Part shown: one piece after another, positions 1 to 12,923 of the stretch
How positions within the stretch are numbered: the stretch's first letter is position 1
How the letters are laid out: each line of letters begins with the position of its first letter
Assembly (NCBI GenBank): GCA_030267565.1
Contig: BRXU01000009.1
Span: 2,733,501-2,797,500 of the forward strand
DNA length: 64,000 bases
Source: Pleodorina starrii
Lineage: Eukaryota > Chlorophyta > Chlorophyceae > Chlamydomonadales > Volvocaceae
Direction: 5' to 3'
Translations under genes and position numbers: made by a program
Notes under the pieces: generated by a model
Databases searched by the model: none
Told to the model about the DNA's origin: nothing
The model's input: only the letters and a program-made list of their open reading frames with translations

Positions 1-1
1 T

Positions 2-3000
2 GACAGCGAGGGCCACCTGCAGCTTCTGGACGCGCGCGGCGGCCGGAAGGCAGCGGCACTGCTGTGCGGGGTAAGTGGAGAGCTGGCGCGGCGGGGACCG
101 GATCGGATCCGGACTGGACGGGACCGGACCGGGCTGCCTCGAGTTGCGGTGGCTGAGGATCTGACGCGCGGCGCTTGTGTCGGGTTGGGTTTCGAGTCGC
201 GTTGCTCTCTTGCCCGCCCAGCGCCCCAGCCCGATGACGTCCATGGCGGGGACACAGTCTATGCTGCGCCGCAGCGCACGGAAACAGAAGGCCCGCATAA
301 ACATTGTCTTCTGCACACAGGGCGCACCATACCGGTACCGCATCCGTCCGTGTTGAAAGTAATTCGCGTTGGGTCGTCTGTTGAGGGAAGCCCGCGGGCC
401 CGTGCGGTTTTCGCGCTGCCGCTTCGCCACTTGATCGCCACCAGGCAATCAAGTACGGGGAGTCCTCAGTGGTGAGACTGGGCCCCATCCTGGGCAAGGC
501 GGCCCCGCTGCCGCCAGGCGCGGCTAACGGGATGAGCGATCTCACAGCCCCAGGCCGCCGGCGGGACAGCGGCGGCGGCCACTTCAGCAGCAGCGGCGGC
601 GGCGCTGGGCCGGGCCTCAACGGCGACTCTCGGCAGCACGCCCAGCTGCTGCCGCAGCAGCAGCAGTCGCAACAGGCCCAGCCGGGTTTCTCCCTGGCCT
701 TCGCGGTCGCTCGGAGCTCGGCGAAGGGCGCGACGGACCCGATCGCCGCGACCGCAGGAGGAGGAGGAGCGCCCGTCATGCTAGCCGTGTGCAACGGCGC
801 CTCGGCGGCGCTGGTGCGGCTGCATTTCTCCGAGGAGCCCGCCACGCCGACGGCGGAGTACGCGAGGAATTCGCTCGGCCGCGCCAGCGGCGGGGTTCTC
901 GCCGCCTCAGGAGGCGGCGGCGGAGGCGGCGGCAGCCCCCTCGCGCAGCTCTTCAAGTCGGCCGACAAGGCTGAGGACTCGCCGGAGCGGGACGTGGTCC
1001 CGGCGCTGCGACCCACGGGTCTGCAAGTGCAGGTGGAGGGCTTGGACACGATGACGTTGTTTGGCCACAGCGCCGTCTCCACGCCCTACATGCTGGGCCT
1101 GCAGCGCGTCAGCGTCGGCGGCTCCTCCGCCACCACCGCCGCAGCCGCCGCAGCGCTGCTGACCTGCCGCTCCAACGTCTCGGAGGCGCACGCGCCGCCG
1201 CCTTGGCCGCTGCGCTGGCGCACCGTGCTCACACTGCCGCCAACGGGCGCGGCGGCGGCGCACGGCGCTTCCGCCGCCGCCGGTCAATGGGGCGTGGTCG
1301 GCGTGTCCAAGGGCGGCGCCGGCGGCGGCCCGCCGTCCTCCATCGCCGCGTCCTCCGTCACCGTGGCGAGCAAGCAGGACCGCGGCGGCGGCCCGCCGGC
1401 CGGCGGCTGGGGCGCGTTCCCTTCCCCCGCCGCCAGTACCGCTAACCTGCTGGAAACGTCGGTGGATGGAGGCGGGGGGCTGAACGAGACCGCGAGCTCA
1501 GCGGCCGGGGACGCGGCGCCGCCTTGCGGCGGCGCGGACTGCGGCGGCGGCGTCGACCGGGACGGCCACGGCGCGCATGGCAGCGGCTCTGGGCCGATCG
1601 GCGGCAAGGGTGCAGGACCGGCGGAGGGGCCGCTGCTGTGCACCGCGCCGGGGCCGCAGCTGGCGCTGCACCAGGGGGACGTGCTGGTGCTGCGGGGCAG
1701 CATGGCGGAGGCGCTGCAGCACTACCCCCGCGCGCACGTGTACGGCTTCCTGCCGGCCTTCCTGGTAGGTCCGGTGCTTCCTCGCTGCAACCTAAGCCCA
1801 GCCTTTTACGCACGCCGCCTCCCCCGTCGCCACCTCCCACCTTGCAGGTTCTGGTTCACCTGCACCGGATCGACGCGGCGGCGCGGCTCCTGCGGGCCTA
1901 CGCGCACTTCACGGGCCAGGTCGCTGTCGCCTGCGCCGCCGGCGGCGGTAGCGAGGCCAGGGCGGCGGTTTCGGCAGCAGCAGCGCCAGCGGCAAGCCCC
2001 CATGCGGGCGCTCCTAGCGCCGCAACGCTGAGCCAGCAGTGGCAGGTGACCATGGCTGGAATCCTGGAGGGAGCGTTTGCGGATCACGCGACCAGCAGCG
2101 TGGGGGGCGCGCCCGGTGTGGGCGTAGGCGCGGGGGCCGGTGGTGCCGGGCCGGCGCCCTGGGTCGGCGGCGCGGGGCGCCACAGCAGCACGGGCGAGGC
2201 GGCGCTCAAGTGGCAGAACTCCCTGCAACGAGTGCAGGAGCACCCCGGGGCTTCGGAGTCTGGGGAGCGCGAGGGTGAAGGCGAAGGGGCAGACGGCGGC
2301 ACTGGGGCGCGGGAACACGAGCTCGCGCGCGGCGCTGCAGACAGCCCGGCGGCGGCAGTGATCCGAGCAGCACGCGGCGGCTTGCCGACGCCAGGGCCCA
2401 TGGCTCCGGCGCCGGAGGCGGCGGCCTTCGACGGCATGCGGCCGGCGCGACCGGCTTCGACAGCGCCTGTCTTCGCCTTCGCCGGCAGCATGCCGGATGC
2501 GGCCGCTGGCGCCGCTGTCGCGGCTCCGGGTGAGGCTCTGTCCGCCTCGCCGTCGCCATCGCCAATGGACGTCGAGGCGGCGTGCTTCACCTCGCCTCTG
2601 CCGTCCCCGTCGGCAGCGCTCCGGGAGATGCTCCGCGTGTGCCTGCAGCTGCTGCTGCTCGCGTGTCACGCCATGGCCTTCGTCGCCTTCAGCGCACACA
2701 GCGCCGGCCGCGCCGTCGCCGCCGCGGCGGCGGCCGATCTGCTGGCGCTGTCCATGAGCCCCGCCAGCCCGCGCAGCCCCGGCGGCGGCGTGCTATCGCG
2801 GCAGGCCATGCGGCGGCTCAGCAGCACCGTGCGTATGCGCAGCCTCAAGACGCGCAGCGTCAGCATGTTTGGCACCGCCCTCCTCGGCACCACTCCCTCC
2901 GCACACTACCTTGTCGCGTCGAGCAGCGTAACAGGGGGCGGCGGCGGATCCGCCGGCGCCGTGCCCTTCGCCACGCGGACAGACAGGAGCCCATCAAGAA

Positions 3001-6000
3001 ATGCCCCCGCGGCCGCGTCCATGATCATCGGCTTCCCGATCCCGGTTGTCTGGCAGCCCCGGCCACACAGCCAGCTGCCGCCGCCGCCGCCGTCGTCGTT
3101 CTCGGCTCCTGGCGGCGGCGGCGGAACGCTGGCCCTCTCGCAGCTCGCCACCAGCCAGCAGGTGCCCGTCTCCGGTGCCTCCGGGCAGCCGAGCCACGCT
3201 GGCACCCTCGGCGGCGGCGCCGCCACGGACGCCTTTACCTCCTTCGCCGCCTCGGCCTCCGCCGCGGCCTCCCACTCGCCGCCCGGCAGCCCTCCGCCCT
3301 GCGCGCCCCGCCAGCAGCAGCAGCAGCAGCACCAGCCGGCGTCGGGTGCAATGCGGCTGCAGCTCCACCACTGCGCCTTCGACCTGACGCGGTTGTGGCA
3401 GGACGCCGCCGCGCAGCAGCTGCCGCTGGGGCAGTCGGCCGCGAGCGTATACCTGAAGCCCTCCTACGCCGCGGGGCTACTGCTCATGGCGCATGCATGC
3501 AACGTGCAGCTCCAGTTGCTGTCCCGCCACCACCACCACCTTCAACACCAGCACCAACACCAGCACCATTACCCGTTCCGGGTTCCACCTGGGGAAAGGC
3601 ACGAGCCCCTGTGCTCCACCCCCAACGGAGGCGACAACCAGGGCCCGGGGCTGGGCCAGGCCAAGCAGCACCCGCACGCGGCAGCCGGCGTGCTGCGCCT
3701 CGGCGGCGGCGGCGGCGGATGTGCAGCCGCCGTCGGCGGCGGTCGCGCGGCGCGGGTCAACTGGCAGCTCCTGCGCGCGACGGCCGCCGCCACGCACGCC
3801 GCGGCGGTGTGGCAGCAGCTGAACGACTGGCACCGGGCTGCGCTGCTGGTATTCGCGTGCGCAAACGCCCTGACGCTGCAAGGCGGCGGCACGGAGGACT
3901 TGCCGCTGCCGACGCCGCGTCTGCGGAGGGCCTCCGAGTCGGGCCTCGGCAGGCGATCCGCCGGTGCGGTGGCGGTGGTGGTGGCGGCCACCGCCCAGGA
4001 AGACCCCCTGTCTGGCGTCAAAGCCACAGCCGAGTCGTCGGGAGGGCGGGAGGCGCGCGGCGGCGGAGGCGGCGGCGGAGGCGGCTGCAGCGTCCTTGCG
4101 GCGGCGCGGGCGTCCTGCCTCCGCATGGGCCAACGGGTGCTGCTGTCTCAGGTGGGGACGCAGGGCGCGTAGGCGGTTTCGAGCGGGAGAGAGACGCCCG
4201 GGGCTTTGTGATGGGTTAGCCGGGGGGGCGTTCCGCAGCGGGATGCGGTCCAGGGCGCGGGCGTGGTGGCTATCCGGTGCGGCGCTTTTCGGTCCGTTGG
4301 GGCCGCTGTGTCTGGTCTGTCCCTCCCCTTCACTCCACTCCGCGCCTCCTCCCCTCTCTCCGCCTGCCTTCTCCTTTCTTGCTTCCCGCGGCGGGGCGCG
4401 CAGGTGGGCGCCTGCCAGCGGATGGAGGTGCAGGACGCGTGCGGCGTGATGCTGGAGCTGGTGGCCCTGCCGCGCCGGCTGCTGGGCCTGCAGTCCGCCG
4501 TGCACGTCTCGCTGCTTCAAAAGGCAAGGGCGATCCGCTGCCGTGGGTGGGTTTATCAGTCCTGGGAAGCCGTTGGCTACGGGTACCGTAATCCGTTGGC
4601 GATGTGCTGTGGCCGACGCACGTGCCGTCACGTGCACCGCCACCGCAGACCCCATTCGCATTCCGGGCGACCGTGGGTCGCCGTTGGAGTGCGGCCTTTC
4701 CGCGACCCGCCCTGGCATTACCCCGCCCTGCTGCGACCCGCCCTCCTTTTCCATCGCTGCGGTTCAAACCATCATACATCATAACACGTTGCCCACCGCC
4801 GTTGCCCGTTGCCAGGTGTGCACGCGCGTGGTGGGCCTGCTGCCCGCGCGCGTGAGCATCACGCCGCTGCTGCCCGCCGGCGCGGTGCCGCCGCTGCTGC
4901 AGCTGAGCCACGCCGGCATCCGCTCGCAGCTTGTGGCGCACTGCGGCGGCGCGGTGGCTCGGGTGCTGGAGGAGCTGCGGCTGGCGGCGGCATGCGGCGG
5001 CGGCTTCGTGTCTCTGCGGGATGCGGTGCAGCAGGTGAGCAGGTCAAGGGAGCGGCGCGCCGGCTGGATGGCCGGGTGTAGTATGGCTGGATGGCACTGG
5101 ACGTGGGCGGATGGGTGGATGGCACTGGGCGTGGTGGGTACCGCTGGCGCCGTTCTGGCAGCCGCTTGTGGCCCGCTTGCGTGTCCTGAGAGGGCGGTGA
5201 CCTTGTGAGGGCTGTGACCTGGTCTCTTGATGTCCTGTGCTTCTTCCAGTCGTGTGCTGCCCGCAAGCCTGCCGTCCTCGTCCACGCCCTCGTCTTCATC
5301 CCCATCCACCGAAGTTGCTACGCTTCACCGAAGTTGTAACGCTTCACCAAAGGTATTATGCTTCACCGAATTCGCTACGCTCCACCAAAGTCTCTACGCG
5401 GCTGTGTCACCCGGGTGCATGTGTGTATGTCTCTGCGCGCGCCTCGGCGCCTCGCGTGCCTCGCTTGCCCGCCGCAGATCGCCGACCACTCCACGGTAGA
5501 CAGCTGCGTGCGCATGCTGCTGAGGTGGCAGGGCTCGTACGACGGCACCCGCGTCGACGCGGCGGCCGCGCGGCTGGCGGAGAACGTGCAGGACGCCACC
5601 CTCCTGCCGGACGCCTCGGAGTGGAACCCAGACGCCGTGCTGCCGTCGCTGCAGGTAACGGCGGCCTCACGACGCTGCGACTGCCCCTTGCACCACCACC
5701 ACCACCACCGTCACGCCCACGATCACAAGCACACCGCATCGCCAACGTGCCGATGGCGCGGCAGCCGGCGACCTCTTGCTTTCTGAGATTCTGACACCTC
5801 TGGCTTTGTCACCGCGCGTCCTGTGCCTCCTCTGGTCCCGGTCCCGGTCCCGTGCTGTGCGCTCTCGCTCCCCACAGGACGCCTTTGTGACCAGCGGCCT
5901 CCTGACCATCTCCGACGCCGCGGCGGTGATCAAGGCGGCGCGTGCCGCGGCAGCGGCGGCAACTGACAGCGTGCCGCAGCAGCTGGAGGAGCTTCAGGCA

Positions 6001-7149
6001 GCGGCGGCGGCGGGTGGCGGCACCGCGGGCGCGCCCGCAGACCCCAGTCGCGGCCTGCAGGACCTCGACGAGCTCGCGTTGCTGGTAAGGCGGTTGGCAC
6101 GGCATTGGAGGGGGGGTGAGCACCGTAGCAGGCGGGGAGGGTCGGGTGTAGCGGGGCGCTGTTATGGGCGTCGTGTCAAGTGCTGTTGTCTGTCGCGCTC
6201 GCAGTAACAGCTTTCACAAATTGTAAAGCCTCCTCCACTGCGCCGCCCTTACGGCCCTTTCGGTGCACTTCTGAAACCCCCGTCGGCCGCCCATTGCGCC
6301 CCTCACCCCGGCCCACGGCGCCGCCTCCGCCTCCATCTCCGAAACCAACCAACCCTCCACTGCCCCATCCCAGCTGGACCTCACCCAGCTGCAGCACACG
6401 CTGTTAGCGTCGCTGCAGCCCTTCCTGCACGACGCGCTTCTGGTGCTGCGGGGCCCTGGGGTGGCCCTGGTGGCCACGGACGCCCCGGCGGACAGACCAG
6501 ATGCGACGGCCCGATCCGCCGCCGCCGCTGCCGGCGGTGCCGGCAGTGCCGGCGCCGGCGCCGGAGCAGCATTGCTCGGCGAGGAGGAGCACGAGGAGGA
6601 GCTGGCCGACTCGAGCGTGCTGGCGGCGCTGCCGCCTGTGGAGCTGGCGGTGTCGTGTCTGAGGCTGCTGCTCAAGCTGCAGTGGGCCATGCACTGTCGC
6701 GCGCAGGTACCGGTACCGGTAGTGGGATTCCCGGGGCTCCTGGACGGAGGGCGCCTCGATCGGATGACCAGTGCGAGCAGCGAACCAGCGCGGGCTTTTC
6801 CGCTTCCAGCGTTTCGGGCACGCCTCGTTCGTCTTGCCTCTCCACGGCCAAGGCTAGCGGGTGGCCAAGGCAACCGCTGCCGCCGCCGTCTGACCCGTGA
6901 CCATCCGCTCATTTTCCCTGCCCCCGCCCGCCCCGCCCGCTTGCTCCTGCGGTATCTTCCCTGCGATATCTTCTTTTTACCCCGCCCGCCTGCTCCTGCC
7001 GCGTTGTCTTGCCAGGTCTGCGCGCTCATGCTTCGACTGGTGCAGCTCCAGGCGCAGCCCCCGCCGCTGTCGCCCGCCATCTCAGCAGCCGTCCCCGCAC
7101 CGACGGTCCCATCCACAGCCCCCATCCCCACCCGCGCCGCCCCCGCCGG

Positions 7150-7191
<42 letters not shown>

Positions 7192-10100
7192 ATCCGCCGG
7201 CGCCTTCTGCGGCCCCGCCGCCGCCGCCGCCGTCGGCGGCTCGGAGGCTGCCGCCCCTGCCGCTCCCCACCTCGGGGAGCTCAGCCAGCCTCAGCCTCAG
7301 CCCCCGGCGGTGTTCCGCCCGCCCTCGCAGTCCAGTGGCCAGGTGCACACCTCCCCTCGCTCCTTCTCCCACGCCTCCGTGGGCCACCGCAGCTTCCGGG
7401 ACTACATCCAGCACATGGCCACGACCGGGACTGGCAGCGGCAACCCCGCCCTGAGCCCCTCGCACTCCGTCGACCTGCTGCCCCGGCCCCAGCAGCCCCA
7501 GCAGGAACAACAGCAGGCGGCGGCGGTGGCGCCCGGCGCCCAGGCATCGGCGGGGGGCCCCGGGGAAGGCGGCGGCGCGAGAGACAGCGCTGGGTCGCTG
7601 CCGCCGCCGCCTGACCCCGCGGCTGAGCTGGAGGCGGTTCAGACCTCGCTGATGGCCTGGACGGCTGCGTTGGTGCGGGCAGACGTCTTCCATAGCTCCG
7701 GCGAGCTGCAGGTACCGTATGGGGCTAAGGGCACATGCGGCGATCATGTGTGGCTTTGCGCGTTCAGGCCTGGACGTGAGCCGCAAGTCGCAAGCTAGGG
7801 GAGGAAGGGGGCAGCCGCGGGCCGGGAAGGGGCCTGGCTTCTGGGCCTTTCTTGGAGTCGAGGCGTGTTGGTGCGGCGCCCGGGGGCTGCAGGCGTGGCT
7901 GGCAAAGAGGGGTGTTATGGATATCGGGGCGCGCGTCTTCCTTTGCGTTGCGGACTTTCGCATGTGTGGCCCTTTGCCCGCCCTGCTGTCAGCATGTTGT
8001 TGTTGTTGTTGTTGTTGTTGGCAAAACACGTATCAGCTCCTCTGAGTCCGTCTCTCCTCCACCCCGTGTGAGCCTCCGCAGGGCTGCGTTCTGACCGTCC
8101 TGGCTGTGGTCACTTCCTGTCCGCTGGTCCTGGTAACGGCCCTCAACCGCGCGCTGGAGCGGCGGGAGATCCTCAACAAGGCGCTCGCGGAGCAGATGCG
8201 GCGGCTGCGCACCGCGCTGCCGCCGCCGGCGACGCCGCTGCCGGCGTCGCCACTGCTGCAGCAACCGCAGCCGCAGCCCGGCCCGGCCACGCCCACGCTG
8301 GCGACGGCGTCGCCGGCGCCGGCGGCGGCGGCCGCCGCGCGGCCCGGGATGTCGGCATTCGCAGCGGCGGCGTCAGCTCCACCCGCCCGGGCGGACAGCC
8401 TGTCCGTTCCGGGCGGTGCGATGGCGCCTGCGCCGTCCTTTGCAATGTCGCATGCGCCCTCGTTCGCAATGCAGCATGCGCCGTCGCTCGCAGCCGCCCC
8501 CGCCGCTGGCGCCCGTGCTGGCGCGGACCCTGACCCAGCTAGCGGAGCCGGCCTGGAGGCCCCTGGCTCGCTGCCGCCCTCTAACAGCATCCCAGTCATG
8601 CGCCTTGGCAGCCTCGCCTTACCGGGGCCGCCGATCGCGCGCGTGGTTTCGGAGGTGCCGGGGGCGCGTAGTCTGGCGGAGGCCGGGCTGAGCGTGGTGG
8701 TGGAGGGCTTGGACGATGGCGGCGATGGCAATCCGACCGCGGCCCCGGTCGCGTCTGCTACGGCGGCGGCGGCGGCAGCCGCCGCCCCGTCGGCCGTGCC
8801 CGCCGCCAACCTGACCATTCGCTGCCCGCCTGCGGCGCCCGCTGCCTCCCAGCCCAGCAGCAGCGCCGCCAGTGCAAGCGCCAGCGGCCAGGTGCACCCC
8901 ACGCAGCTGGCGGTGGCGGCAGCGCACTCGGACATCCGGACCGCCAGCCTTAAGCTCCTAGAGTACTACGCCGACCCCTCGGGCGCGCTGCCCAGCGGCC
9001 TGTCGTTGGCTAACTCTGGCGACCGTGGAAGCGGCGCCGGTGCGCCAAAGTCGTCTTGCGGCGATGCGGCTGGCGCCAGGCGGACTCCGTCCGCAGCCGC
9101 CGGCGGCGGCGGCGGCGGCTGTGATCCCCAGCGGACGGAAGGCGGCCAGCAGCGCCGGCGACGGCCTCGTTACTTGCTCGCCCGCAGCCAGGCAGTCTCC
9201 CGCTCCACGCCGCACAGCACGCTGCTGCAGTGCCTGGTGTGTGAGCTGGTGCGCAGCGCCCACTCGGTCACCGCCTCGGTGTCATGGAAGGCCACCCTGG
9301 AGGGCGGGCGCGGCCTGGCCGGCTGCTTCGTTCACCCGATCCTGCACGGCGGCAGCAGCGCCGCCGCCGCAGCGGCGGCGGAGGGCTCGGCGGCGACGGC
9401 CGCCGCCGCCGGCGGCGGCGCAGTTTCGCGTGGCGGCAGCGGCAAGGCGATTACCGCCGCCGCGAAACTGCAGGCCGTGTCCTCGGGCTCTGTCAAGCCG
9501 CAGCTGCTGCAGCCCGCGTCTTCCTCCGAGGAGGTTATGGGGCTGGGCGCCGTGCCGGGTTTCGTGCCGGGGGCGGAGGGCGCACAGGCGTTGCTGCTGT
9601 CGCTGCTCGATGTACGGCAGTGGGGCGCGGAGCTCAAGCCGCTGCCTGTGCCGTCGGGCCGGGGCAGCAGCACCGGCGGCGGCGGCGGCTTTTGGGCAGT
9701 GGCGGCGGCCGGCGGCGGCGGTGATGTTGCGGCTTTGCCGACGGCGGAGGCCTCCATGGCAGGCGAGGGCGAGGAGGAAGCGATGGATGCCGACGAGGAC
9801 GGGGAGGAGGCCGACCCACGGGTCGGTGACGAGGAGGAGGAGGAGGATGACCCACGGGTCGCTGAAGACGACGAGGACCGCGCACCGGCCCCGTCCTCGC
9901 CGGGCGGCAGCCAGCAGGGCACCACCAGCCGGATGTCGTTCTCCGGCCTGACCGACGGCGACGCTGACAGCAACTGCTACCCCACCCACAGCGGCCCCGT
10001 CGCCGCCGCCGCTGGCGGCGGTGGCGCCGGCGGCGGCGCGGCGTCGGACGCCAAGGCGGCGGCGGCCGCGGATGCCGACCGCAACGGCGGCAATTCCACC

Positions 10101-12923
10101 ATTCGGCAGCACACCAACCCCGCCTTTGGACTGCACTCGCCCACGCCCTCCAACCTGTCGGAGTTCTGGGACGAGAACTCCGACCTCGCCTCGCCGCAGT
10201 CTACGCTGGCCGGCGGCGCCATGGCGAACCCGCCGCACGCGCAGGACAGCCGCCCCGGCACCGCCAGCGCCGACGCCGACGCCGCAGGGCGGCTGCTTTG
10301 GCGCGCCGGCAGCAGCCCGGTGGTCTCCGACGCCACTGCCTCGCCGCACGATGCGCGCGTGCCTTCTCCCGAGCAGCCAGGGATAACGGGCAGCGCGGGC
10401 ACTGGTGGCGCGGTCGCGGTGGCGTCCTCGGCCTCGGCAAGCCCGCGCGCGCCTTTTCTGGAGTCACGAGCACCGGCCGCCGGCAGCGGCGACATGCCGT
10501 CGGGTGGCGGAACGACGGCGTCGGCGGCCGCGGCCGCGGCCGAGCCTGCGGCAGCGCAGGACGGCGACGGCGACGGCGAGCAGCCGCCAACCCTGTCGTA
10601 CCTGGTCGACGTGCAGACGCTCGCGGACATTCGCCGCGCAGTCAGGGAAGCCAATGGCGACGCCGCCGACGCAGCCGCCGGCACCTCGGCAGCGCCGGAG
10701 GCAGCTGAAACGACGAGCCTGGGCCCCGAGTCGGCGTCGGAGGTGAGCGTGCGCGGCGGCGTGCCGATGTCCATGTCGACATCATCATCGTGCACGCTGG
10801 GCCCGGCAGCGAAAGGTCAGCAGTCCGGCGTCACCGCCGTGGTGGCGCCAGCGGGGCCGCCGGAGGCGCAGGTCGTCGCGACGGCGGTGGCGGTGGCGGT
10901 GCTGAGCAGCCCGTGCGTGCCACCCGAAAGCGGCACCAGCAGCAAGGCAGCCGACGCTTGGACGCCGCCGCCGGCCCGGCCCTCGCCGCCGGCGCTGGTC
11001 CTCCTCAGCCGCGTCGCCGATGCGGCCGACAAGGGCTCCGACCTGACATTCGACTCGCCCACAGCGACCGCCGGCCCCGACGCGCCGGGGCTTCTGTTCG
11101 GCGTCGCGTGTGGGCGGCAGGCCGGATCGTCGGGGATCTCGCCTCGCATCCCCGCTGCCGCCGGCGGGGGCACTTCCCTACGCAGCCGCACGCCGCCACA
11201 CGACGCAGGTAACGACGATCCAGGTGCCAATCCGGGTCCCGATATGGGTTTGGGGCTGGGGCTGGGGGTCGCGCCTCCGCAGCTGCACATCGTGCCACAC
11301 TCGCCGCTCCCGCGTCAGGCACAGCCGCACCCCGCCGCGGCCGCTACCGCCCCCTCCACCGGCTTTGGCGGCCGTCGTGACGTGCCGCCGCCGTCGCCGC
11401 TGCCCCTCACCGAGTTCTACCACTCCGGCCTGGGGGCCGGTCTGAGCCCGGGCCAGTACCCGGGCCATCAGGTCCCGCCCGGCGGCGGCGGCGGTGGCGC
11501 CTCCAGCCCGGGCGGCTGCAGCATCGCCAGCTCCATCAGCCTCGCCTCCCCACGGCTCACCACCGCCGGAAGCAGCGCCAGCGTCAGCGCCGGTGGGACG
11601 AACCCCGGCCTCGGCCTCGGCCAGGGCCAGGGGGGCGGCAGCTCGCAGCAGCAGAGGACGCCGTACCACGAGGGCTACCAACTGCAGCAACAGCTGCAAC
11701 AGCAGCTGCAGCAGCACGCGGACGCGCGCTCGGCAGCAGGCGCTAGGGGGGGCATGTCGCGCCTGCCGCACCCGCACCCGCAACAACAGCTGCAGCAGCA
11801 GCAGCTGCCGCACGAGCTGCACCATCGCCCGCATGCGCAGCTGCGCTCGCCGCAGTTGTCCTTCAGCGCGGCTACCGCCGCCGCTGGCGGCGGCGCCAGG
11901 GGCGCGCTGGCACGCAGCGCCTCAGCCTCCGCCTCGGCGTCGCCGTCATCCCCCAGGTCGATACCGCGGGGCCCGCCGCCGCCGCCGCCGCCGGGCGTCG
12001 GCGCGGCGCTGGCCACCCCGCCGCCACGGCCGCCGCCGCCGTCGTCGCGCGCCGTCGCCGTCGCCGTCGATGGACAGATCAGCGCCGTCAGCAGCCCGAG
12101 CGTGAGTACGGCAATCACGCCGATCGGATCCGGAATCCAGCTCCAGGATTTCCTGCGGGAGCCCTCCACCGGCAGCTCCGCCTCGCCCTGGGGCCTGGCC
12201 TCGGATTACTACGCGTCCCCCGAGTCGCAGTCCCTCCGCTCCTCCCTCACCACGGTCACGAGCGCGGGGGCGGCGGCGGGCCTGGGCCCGGGCCTGGGCC
12301 CGGCGACCAGCTTGGGCGACGGCCAGGAGAGAGGTGCACCCGCCGCTGACGCCTCGACGAGCGCGGCGGCGTCGCCGGCGCAGCAGCCGCAGCAGCCGCT
12401 GCGGCTTCACCACTCTGTCGGGGCGGCCGCCGTGTCGCCACGCCACGCCGGCCCCGCGCTTAAGCTAGCCTCCGCTGAGGCCGGCGCCGGCGCCGGCACG
12501 AAGACGAGCGCGAGCGCGGCGGCGCCGGGGAGCGCCGGAAAGCAGCTGCGGCGGACATCGCGAGACAGCCAGACGGCGTTGGGGGCCCACGCGGCCAGTC
12601 GCCGGCGCGCCAGCTACGAAGCTGAGCACGCGGTCAAGGCCGCGTCGAGGGCCTCGGGCACAGGGGCCAACCCGCTGTTCAACGCGCAGGCGGCCGCGGC
12701 GGTGTTCGGCGGCGGGTCGGCCGCGGAGGGGCAGGGCGTCAGGGGCGGAGGCGGGGCCGGTGGGAGCGGAACCGGCGGTGGTGGCGACACGCCGCGGGGC
12801 GGGGCGGCGGGCGCGGGCGGTGGGGCGGGGTGGGGGCCGCCCAAGCTGCAGTCCGCGGCGAAGTCCGGGTCCTTTAGCAGCAACCGCGGAACGGCTGGCT
12901 CCGGACGCGCCATGTGGCATTAG
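2..12923 (+). CDS. Very large low-complexity protein, function unknown (5' end outside window)
   Basis: Modelled exons: 2-70, possibly 229-333, 445-1764, 1848-4151, 4404-4523, 4816-5034, 5478-5654, 5878-6084, 6374-6706, 7016-7711, 8082-12923 (stop TAG 12921-12923). Every modelled junction is phase 0 and keeps the frame open, giving about 3,400 residues in view. The exon at 229-333 is the weakest; 2-70 could also splice straight to 445. The intron after 4523 has a GC donor. Conserved-looking helical blocks lie at 1020-1110, 1620-1920, 2600-2760, 3350-3520, 3750-3890 and through the small exons 4404-7000. They are separated by Ala/Gly/Ser/Pro/Gln tracts, with an acidic D/E stretch at 9760-9890. 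A hydrophobic run near 2635-2750 and another at 8085-8140 could be membrane or buried helices. The last exon is almost wholly disordered and ends in GRAMWH. I recognise no family. Confidence 0.7.
3312..3330 (+). repeat. (CAG)n polyglutamine-encoding tract
   Basis: Six or so CAG triplets in the reading frame of the large 1-12923 gene, giving a short polyGln run followed by a His/Gln-rich stretch near 3530-3570. Confidence 0.9.
7151..7190 (+). repeat. (GCT)13 polyalanine-encoding microsatellite
   Basis: An uninterrupted GCT run inside exon 7016-7711 of the large gene. It encodes polyAla and is a likely length-polymorphic site. Confidence 0.95.
7996..8020 (+). repeat. (GTT)n microsatellite
   Basis: GTT triplet run in the intron 7712-8081 of the large gene, just upstream of the acceptor of the last exon. 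Confidence 0.9.

Noticed and set aside
907..1840. Long minus-strand open frames opposite the first exons of the large gene
   Set aside because: Arg/Gly/Ala-rich shadows caused by the GC-rich codon usage of the true plus-strand frame.
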